From contig NC_088345.1 in assembly GCF_036884655.1 (NCBI RefSeq), forward strand, positions 20,903,501 through 20,967,500: a stretch of 64,000 nucleotides of DNA, read 5' to 3'. Under the pieces are notes generated by a model. That model ran no database searches and was not told where the DNA came from. It saw only the letters and a list, made by a program, of their open reading frames with translations. The stretch is from Musa acuminata AAA Group. Its lineage: Eukaryota > Streptophyta > Magnoliopsida > Zingiberales > Musaceae. How positions within the stretch are numbered: position 1 is the first letter of the stretch; the number at the start of each line of letters is the position of its first letter. Of the stretch, positions 57,642-64,000 are shown one piece after another. The translations under genes were made by a program, and so were the position numbers.

Positions 57642-58550
57642 TCAAAATTATTTTTCGGACTTTATTGAATAATCAAATCACTTGACTATCATTACATGCC
57701 TAAATAGTATGTTGGAAATTATGTGTTGAATACAAAAATGTTTTGTCTTTTGATTGTATTTGAAAATCTGTAGCATAGTCTTGTCCGAATGCATGAAAGA
57801 GTTAATTTCATTTTCAGATTCGCTTAACAAATAGCATGAATCAAAGCAATCAACATATCATGTTTTCCTTTATGTGCTTGAACAATTGATTTCCTATCAA
57901 TTACTATTGGAAATAACATGAATCAAGTAAAGGCATGAAACAATCATCGCACTTATACTCAAAATTTACTTGTATTGTTCTCCTGATATCACAACTACCA
58001 TGCTTTTTGTTGATGACAAAGGGGGAGAAATATATGAATTGATGCTATAAACACTGATGATATAATTATGCTATGCTTGCATCACCAAGAGATATATAAA
58101 TAAATGCTATGATTTGCATTATGCCTTGTATCGTGTTAAGATATCAAACAAAAACTTGCATCGTAATTTTACGAGTTGATATCTTATCGTGTGATGAAAT
58201 GCAATACTTGCTAAAATATTTGAAATGTGTACTTGAAATGTGTACATCATGTAATGATATCAAAATCATACTTCACAGTTTTACATACTGATATCTTACA
58301 ATATGATGAATTGTTACTATTACCATCATTCAAACTTGTAAAATTTGAAAATGAATGTCAAGCCTTGACATCATCTTCAGAGAGATACATCATGATAGGA
58401 ATCATGATAGGAATATTGATAAGTTCAAATGATTTTAACTTATGTCTCTTGAATTCTTAAGGTTTTGAATTCCAGAATGACTTATCTAAAGTATGGCATA
58501 TAGACAGGGGGAGTTAAGGTTAACTCCATTATCAATTGATTGTCATCATC
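57642..58550 (+). other. 3' non-coding region of H
   Basis: AT-rich, no credible ORF. The second polypurine copy is at 58018-58030. A segment beginning GATATCAAA is repeated with divergence near 58140 and 58256. Confidence 0.75.
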
Positions 58551-58563
58551 AAAAAGGGGGAGA
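58551..58563 (+). other. Polypurine tract of H
   Basis: AAAAAGGGGGAGA, then T and TGTTGAATC. Confidence 0.9.
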
Positions 58564-58564
58564 T

Positions 58565-59238
58565 TGTTGAATCTCGGATTTTGATGATGAAGTCAATTTT
58601 CATTTATTGTCTAATATATGTGTTGAGATAAGTGTGCAGGATTAACTACGATGAAAGTTAGACATGCAGTAGGAGTTGCGCCGGAGTCAAGACAATGATC
58701 ATGTTGGGAGTTCGAGAGTTCGACGGAAGTTCGGACAATCGTCGGAGGTTCTGCGGGAACAAATCCGAGAAGTCCATAAGCTAGCCAAAGAAGCTCATCG
58801 AAACTCGCCAAGTGGATCGTCGCAAGTCCAGGAGTTTGCCGAAAGTCCGCAGGAGCATCACCGAGGGTTCATCGGATGATCGACAGAAGTTCGCCGGAAA
58901 CTCTCCGGAAGAAGCGATTGACGCACCGGAGCAAGCTGCAGAAATTGTCTTAGGATTTATCGTAGTTAGCACAATGATTAAGTTGGGAATGGGAGGTGAT
59001 CCCATTAGCTTAATCTTGGGGCAATTGGGCCCCTAAAAAACCCAAATTGGGCCGAATGGATCTACCCATTCGGACCCTGATTGCTGTGGGAGGTGCAACC
59101 GCCCAAGCCAGGAGGTAGCACCGCCTGGGCTAAGTCTCCCAAGGAGACTGGGTGGTGCAACTGCCCCAGCCAGGAGGTAGCACCGCCTGGGCTCAGTCTC
59201 CGAGCGAGACTGGGCAGTGCGACCTCCCTTGACAGGAG
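58565..59238 (+). repeat. 3' LTR of H, truncated (674 bp)
   Basis: Matches the first part of the 5' LTR and stops in the palindrome cluster at GACAGGAG. J leader sequence follows directly. Confidence 0.9.
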
Positions 59239-60050
59239 TATAAGAAATTTTAGAGATGAATTTCTTAATTTATTAAACTTAGATGGAAACCAAGATGATC
59301 TATGAAGTGTATAAGAAATTTTATTCAAAAAAGATTGCAAATAGATGGGTTAAGGCAACAATATGCGGCTGAAATTTTATGTAGCACAGATTTTTAAGTA
59401 TAGCAGACTGGACATAAAAGATCAGTGGTTTATATTGATAATTTTTTGATGAAACCAAAGGGAATTCCACTATTAGGAAGTGTTAAAGTAATCATAAAAA
59501 TTTCGTAGAGATTTGGATAGAAAAAATATAGTATCAAGATCAAACAAATAGTGCTATGTGGCTGAAATTTTACAATGAAGATTTTCAAGTATAGCAGATT
59601 AGATGTAAAATATCAATAGTTTATATTGAGAATTTTTTGACAAAACCAAAGGAAATCTGCTGTTAGGAAATGTCAAAGATGTCATAAAAATTTCGTAGTG
59701 ATTTGGATAGAAAAAACACAATAGCAAGATCAAACAGACGGTGCTATACAGTTGGAATTCTACAATGTATCTTTCGTCGTAGAGATGAAAACTTTATGAC
59801 GAAAAGTTTATGCAGCAATATAGGAATAATTTTTTTGGGGTTTTCAAATAAGGATAACTAAATTGTAGCAGCAGTAAGGTAGAAAACCAGAACCTATTAC
59901 AATTCACGGGGAGATCAAAGGATGATCCGTGGTGGTGGAGATGACGGCGGAATTTGGCAACGATCTCTTAAGCAATTGTGGGAATTGCTTTGGGCGGTTG
60001 TGGAGGGTTAATGGATGGCTATGGAAGGGCAGCGAGATACCAAGAACGCT
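59239..60050 (-). other. Leader of gypsy J with a tandem duplication
   Basis: Non-coding, between primer site and gag on the minus strand. Two diverged copies of about 193 bp start at 59368 and 59561 (GCTGAAATTTTA), each with TAGCAGA...GAATTTTTTGA and AAATTTCGTAG. Gypsy I has one such unit (about 61170-61330). Confidence 0.75.
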
Positions 60051-60062
60051 GCTCTAATATCA
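60051..60062 (-). other. Primer binding site of J (degenerate)
   Basis: Minus-strand TGATATTAGAGC, close to the tRNA-Met site, two bases from the LTR. Confidence 0.7.
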
Positions 60063-60064
60063 GG

Positions 60065-60467
60065 TGTTAGAACCCTTGCATATTCTAAACATGGGGTTGA
60101 TCTCTATAGGAGATCGGCCTCCTTGGAACTCTATAGGGGTTCCTCCCTCCAAGTTACTGCTCAAAGGCTGCAAAAAAGATTCATTTATTGCTTATCAAAA
60201 GAGGAATACATGGCTTTTTATAGGATTTCTAAATCCTAACTCCTAATAGGACTCCTACTCAAGACTCCTACTTCTAACCAACTCCTAATAGGACTTCTAC
60301 TCAAAACTCCACTCAAGACTCCTATTCCTTTACAGCTCCTAATTCATCTCTAAGAAACAACCTCCTAACCCTAGCCAGCCTCTTCACCTCTTTAATATGG
60401 GTCGACTTTGGTAGGTTTTACATGAATGTCCCTCTCAATTAGGACTCTCCTAGCTAGAGTCCTAACA
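60065..60467 (-). repeat. 5' LTR of J (403 bp)
   Basis: TGTTAGAACC ... GTCCTAACA. Very similar to 48163-48556, differing mainly by a short duplication of ACTCAA/GACTCC near 60300. Confidence 0.88.
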
Positions 60468-60472
60468 GAATG

Positions 60473-61040
60473 TTCCTAACAATTGATGGTCAATCCAATC
60501 ATGAGCAAGGTAGGATAGCTTCTCAAACCTCATTTAGTACTCTTGAATTGTAAAGGTTTGTCGAATCTTTACGAGTTGGCCATTGATATTGTCATACTCC
60601 GTAGGTCTGAAATGATTCAGCAGTGCATTCTTAAATTGATTCCATGTGGGAGCCCCATGATTATATTCCAGCCAATTGAACCATTGAATAGCATCTCCTT
60701 CAAGGTAGATGATAGTAATTTCCACTATAGCATCATCCGATGTTCGGTAGTATCTAAAGTAATATTCGGCACGCAAAATCTACCCCACCGAGTCTCCTTC
60801 TTCCCATCGCGGGAAGTCCACCCTCAAGCATGGCTGAAGCATGTCTGAGGGCAGTCCCTTCTTCTTTGGAGGCTTCTCTGAACTCTCTCCCTGCTGAAAT
60901 TTGGTTGGACTCGACAGTTGTCTAATTCTGAATTCTGCAAACAAAGGGCGTAATTTGTCCTCCAAGCATGATTCAAGCCGCGATTCAATCCAAGATTCCC
61001 ATGCTTCAAATTTAGCATCAATTATATCTTGAGAAGCCAT
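60473..61040 (-). pseudogene. gag: gypsy I gag, N-terminal part
   Basis: Minus strand from ATG 61038-61040 (MASQDIIDAKFEAWESW). Gag core LRVDFPRWEEGDSVG, then after a stop near 60778 YYFRYYRTSDDAIVEITIIYLEGDAIQWFNWLE and NQFKNALLNHFRPTEYDN. J interrupts it at 60468-60472. Confidence 0.82.
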
Positions 61041-61630
61041 AACATATGCCTATAGATCAGAGATGTCCCTATCTTTTTCTGTTGATGGGTTAATGGCATT
61101 GGGTGATGGAAGGTTCGGAAAAATTGAGGATCATGCAAAGGTACTACAACAAGTTTTTACATTTGAAGTGTAGCAGCTTGGACGTAAAAAGTCAGTAGTT
61201 TATATTAAGAATTTTTTATCAAAACTAAAGGGAAATCTATTGTTAGGAAGTGTTAAAGCTATCGTAAAAATTTTATAGAGATTTGGATAGAAAAAATGCA
61301 ATAGCAAGATCAAAAAACTATGCTATGTGGTTAGAATTCTATAGTGCATCTTTTGTCGTAGAGGTAAAAACTTTACGATGAAAAGTTTATGCAGCAATAT
61401 ATGAATAATTTTTTTTTAGATTTTTAAATAAGAATAACTAAATTATAGTAGCAATAAGGTAGGAAACCAGAACCTATTACAATTCACAGGGAGATCAAAG
61501 GATGATCCGCGGTGGTGGACAAGATAGCGAAATTCGGCAATGATCTTTTAAGTAATTATGGGAATTGCTTTGGGCAGCTATGGAGGGCTAATGGATGGCT
61601 TTGGAAGTGCAATGAGATGCCAAGAATGTT
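61041..61630 (-). other. Leader of gypsy I
   Basis: Non-coding, collinear with J's leader (GGAAGTGTTAAAG, AGATTTGGATAGAAAAAA and GATGATCCGCGGTGGTGGA-like words). Confidence 0.75.
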
Positions 61631-61642
61631 GCTCTAATACCA
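61631..61642 (-). other. Primer binding site of gypsy I
   Basis: Minus-strand TGGTATTAGAGC, two bases from the LTR. Confidence 0.8.
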
Positions 61643-61644
61643 AG

Positions 61645-62021
61645 TGTTAGAACCTTTACGGATTCTAAGCTTGGTGTTGATCTCTTTAGGGGATCGGCCT
61701 CCTTAGAACTCTATAGGGATTCCTTCCTCCGGGTTGCTACTCAAAGGCTACTAAGAAGATTCATCTATTCCTTGAGAAAAGAGGATAAATACATGACTAT
61801 TTATAGGGCTTCGAAACCCCAACTCCTAATATGACTCCTACTCAAGACTCCTACTTCTAACCAACTCCTAATAGGAATCCTACTCTAAGAACCAACCTCC
61901 AAACTATTCCTAACCCTAGCCACCCTCTTCACCTCTTTAATAAGGGTTGACTAGGTAGGTTTTACATGAATGCCCCTTTCAATAAAACTAAATTATGACT
62001 CTCCTAACTAGAGTCCTAATA
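61645..62021 (-). repeat. 5' LTR of gypsy I (377 bp)
   Basis: TGTTAGAACC ... GAGTCCTAATA, the final CA changed to TA. Flank GCTCA should be its target copy. Confidence 0.82.
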
Positions 62022-62786
62022 GCTCATCGGAAGTTTACTAGGAGTTCACCGAAAGCTCATCGGAAGTTCGCCGAGAGTTCGCCGAAAGCTCACTAGAAGA
62101 TCGTCGGGAGTCCGCCAGAGGTTCACCAAGAGTCTGGTTGAATAATTGACATGCTGAATAACTTAGATTGCTTCTATCATAATTGTATTAGCCTTAACTA
62201 TCATAGTTAGGACTTTAATTTTAGTTAATTTTATGAGAAATCCTACTAACTCAATTATGAGCCAATTGGGCCCAAAATAGGATTGAATTGGGCCGGTTGT
62301 ATGGCCCATTCAGCCACTTAGAGCCATGTCAAGTGGTGGCACCGCCCATACTAGGTGATGGAACCGCTTGAGGTTCAACCACCCAGGTGGTCTAGGCAAT
62401 GGTATCGCCGGTAGTTAATGCTGTCAAGTGGTGGTACCACCCTGTCAAGCGGTGGTACTACCAGAACCCAATCTCTAAGGTTTTGTTAAGCAGTGGTACC
62501 ACCTAGTATTAGTCTATAGGCGATGTTACCACCTAGTACTAGCGATGGTACCGCCAGTACCTCGAAAACTCCAGATGAGATAATTTTTTGCTCTATTTTT
62601 GAAGTCATTAGGGCCTATAAATACCTCACTCTTTCCTATATGAAAGTGTGAACAAAAGTTTTGATATTTTAGTTGTAAAAGTGTTGAAAAAGTACTAAGT
62701 GTCCTCCTCCTCCTTCTTTAGCTTTGTGATCAATCTAAGAGAGGTGTGAGACTTGTAAAGGTTGTCTCCTAAACCTGTGAAAAGAA
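62022..62786 (+). repeat. Sirevirus LTR fragment L
   Basis: Opens within the CGGAAG-type module, then GGTGGTACCGCC-like palindromes (about 62335-62560) and TATAAATA at 62616-62623. It ends at CCTGTGAAAAG, where an A-rich run (about 62783-62799) joins it to gypsy leader sequence. Its start was displaced by gypsy I; its end is missing. Confidence 0.8.
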
Positions 62787-62799
62787 AAAAAAAAAAAAG

Positions 62800-63522
62800 G
62801 AAGTGTCAAAGCTGTCACAAAAATTTCATAGAGATTTGGACAGAAAAAATCATAATAGTAAGATCAAACAAACTGTGCTATGCAGCTAGAATTCTATAGT
62901 GCATCTAATAGTTTGGACATAAAAGATCAATAGTTTATACTGAGAATTTTTTGACAAAACCAAAGGGAAATCCGTTGTTGCAATTCATGGAGAGATCATA
63001 GGATGATCCACAGTGGTTGAGATGATGGTGGAATTCAATGATATTCTTTTAAGCAATTGTGAAAATTGCTTTGAGTGGCTGTGGAGGGCTGATGGATGGC
63101 TATAGAAGGGCTGCGAGACGCCAAGAATGCTGCTTTAATACCAAGTGTTAGAACCTTAGCAGATTCTAAGCTTGGGGTTGACCTCTTTAGGGGATCAGCC
63201 TCATTGGAACTCTACAGGGGTTCCTTCCTCCAAGTTGCTGCTCAAATGCTGCTAAAAAGATTCATCTATTGCTTATCAAAAGAGGATGAATACATGACTA
63301 TTTATAGGGCTTCTAAACCCCAACTCATAATAGGACTCCTACTTAAGACTTCTACTTCTAACCAACTCCTAATAAGACTCCTACTCTAAGAAGCAACCTT
63401 CCAACTAACCCTAACCCTAGCCGGCCTCTTCACCTCTTTAATAAGGGTCGGTTAGGTAGGTTTTATATGAATGCCCCTTTCAATAACATTCAATTATGAC
63501 TCTCTTAGCTATAGTCCTAACA
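62800..63522 (-). mobile_element. gypsy M: 5' LTR and leader fragment, reverse
   Basis: LTR 63146-63522 (TGTTAGAACC ... GTCCTAACA, 377 bp), degenerate primer site 63132-63143, and about 330 bp of leader collinear with J and I. No gag follows: the leader stops at the A-rich junction with L. A truncated third copy of the I/J family. Confidence 0.82.
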
Positions 63523-64000
63523 TAACAATTGCTATCCTTTTTCTCTCCTTTTGTGTCAACTTTCTTGACATCAAAAGCCCTTTATAGAACACCTTATAAT
63601 AGAGAAAAAGTTACAGCACCGATATGTAATCTATGACAAAAAAATTACAGTAATCGTGAACAATAATTTCAACATAATTGTACATAACACACGTAAATTA
63701 AAAGCCAATCTTTTACACGAGCAACCTAGCTCTAATACCACTATTGGGAAATCTTGGATGATATTACACAGTAGAAGAATAAAAAATAAAATCCTAGAAT
63801 TTTTACATAAAAAGGTTTTTTATCGTCAAGCAAAATTTGGTGTGCAAAAACTTAGGAAACCAAAAAACTACGCGTAAAAGAATTACCTAGGTGGATCATA
63901 TATTCCTAAATTCTTGTAGATCTATGGGATTAGATAAAAGAGTTCAAATGCCCTTCTCTCTAGCAGTGATCCACTTGGCCCCAAAACTCTTCCTTGCTTG
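63523..64000 (-). mobile_element. Possible start of another reverse LTR element (N)
   Basis: GCTCTAATACCA at 63729-63740 is the complement of a tRNA-Met type primer site and is followed after C by TATTGGGAAATCTTGG (63742), which could be an LTR start with the initial TG mutated to TA. The other LTR end is beyond the window, and 63523-63728 would be its leader. A 73-codon forward frame (63656-63877) has no recognisable content. Tentative. Confidence 0.4.

Larger units (their letters stand above)
51936..59238 (+). mobile_element. Sirevirus-derived element H, forward, gag plus captured module, 3' LTR truncated
   Basis: 5' LTR, primer site, intact gag, degenerate protease start, captured transcription-unit-like module with ORF, remnant of the pol end, 3' non-coding region, PPT and the first 674 bp of the 3' LTR. 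Same layout as G but opposite orientation, different LTR family (no 18-bp array) and inserted in a different host element, so the two are independent insertions of a related lineage. Lacks pol. Confidence 0.9.
48163..60467 (-). mobile_element. Ty3/gypsy element J, reverse, holding element H
   Basis: LTRs 48163-48556 and 60065-60467 (TGTTAG...CTAACA), primer site next to the right LTR, PPT next to the left one, and a perfect GAATG duplication. Without H it is about 5.0 kb, short for gypsy, because RT and integrase carry internal deletions. H interrupts the leader at 51935/59239. Confidence 0.9.
46663..62021 (-). mobile_element. Ty3/gypsy element I, reverse, split by J and cut by C
   Basis: Pieces 46663-48157 and 60473-62021, joined by the GAATG duplication of J. 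On the minus strand: 5' LTR (61645-62021), primer site, leader, gag, protease and RT up to FFDDIL, where C interrupts it at 46662. The remainder and the 3' LTR should lie left of the window. Closely related to J. It is itself inserted in LTR fragment L. Confidence 0.85.

Noticed and set aside
63656..63877. 73-codon lysine-rich frame near the right edge
   Set aside because: Crosses a probable primer site and LTR start; no recognisable content.
1..64000. tRNA or rRNA genes
   Set aside because: No cloverleaf-like or rRNA-like sequence noticed; the TGGTATCAGAGC matches are primer sites only 12 nt long.

Overview
This window is plant nuclear DNA made almost entirely of nested LTR retrotransposons. 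I see no host protein gene, tRNA or rRNA. The TGGTATCAGAGC-type primer sites (initiator tRNA-Met), very long LTRs, gag with two CCHC knuckles and copia domain order (protease, integrase, RT, RNase H) identify most elements as Ty1/copia sireviruses (SIRE/Maximus type). The rest are Ty3/gypsy. An angiosperm is certain. A monocot such as Musaceae is only a guess from general resemblance.

Layout, with working names. 1-14896: a gypsy chromovirus with four premature stops. Its 3' LTR is split by sirevirus A (4179-14374, TSD ATCTC), which is complete and young. 14897-15887: right part of sirevirus LTR X. 15888-18159: 3' end of sirevirus B. 18160-46662: old forward sirevirus C. Its 5' LTR holds reverse solo LTR D (19054-23262), which itself holds reverse solo LTR E (20526-23060, TSD CATAG). 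Its 3' LTR holds reverse full-length sirevirus F (27740-37454, TSD GAATC) and reverse element G (37612-46287, TSD AGTGT). 46663-62021: reverse gypsy I, interrupted by C in its RT and by related gypsy J in its gag (48163-60467, TSD GAATG). J's leader holds forward element H (51936-59238). 62022-64000: sirevirus LTR fragment L, gypsy 5'-end fragment M and a possible further LTR N.

The most notable content is in G and H. Both are sirevirus derivatives with gag but no pol. In place of pol each carries a homologous module: a palindrome-rich putative promoter, a 5' UTR with a candidate intron, and a 368-373 codon ORF that is open in both copies although G's gag is broken. The pol-bearing elements A and F end gag with UAG and continue in frame into pol; the pol-less G and H end gag with UAA. 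This fits a two-part system: autonomous elements that would express pol by stop-codon readthrough, and non-autonomous relatives that carry cargo and depend on them.

Regulatory structure recurs across the sirevirus LTRs: a GGCGGTGCAACCGCC-type palindrome cluster just upstream of a CCTATAAATA or CCTATATATA box, an 18-bp tandem array downstream in some families, a variable poly(C) tract near the LTR end, and a second polypurine tract about 400-500 bp inside the true PPT.
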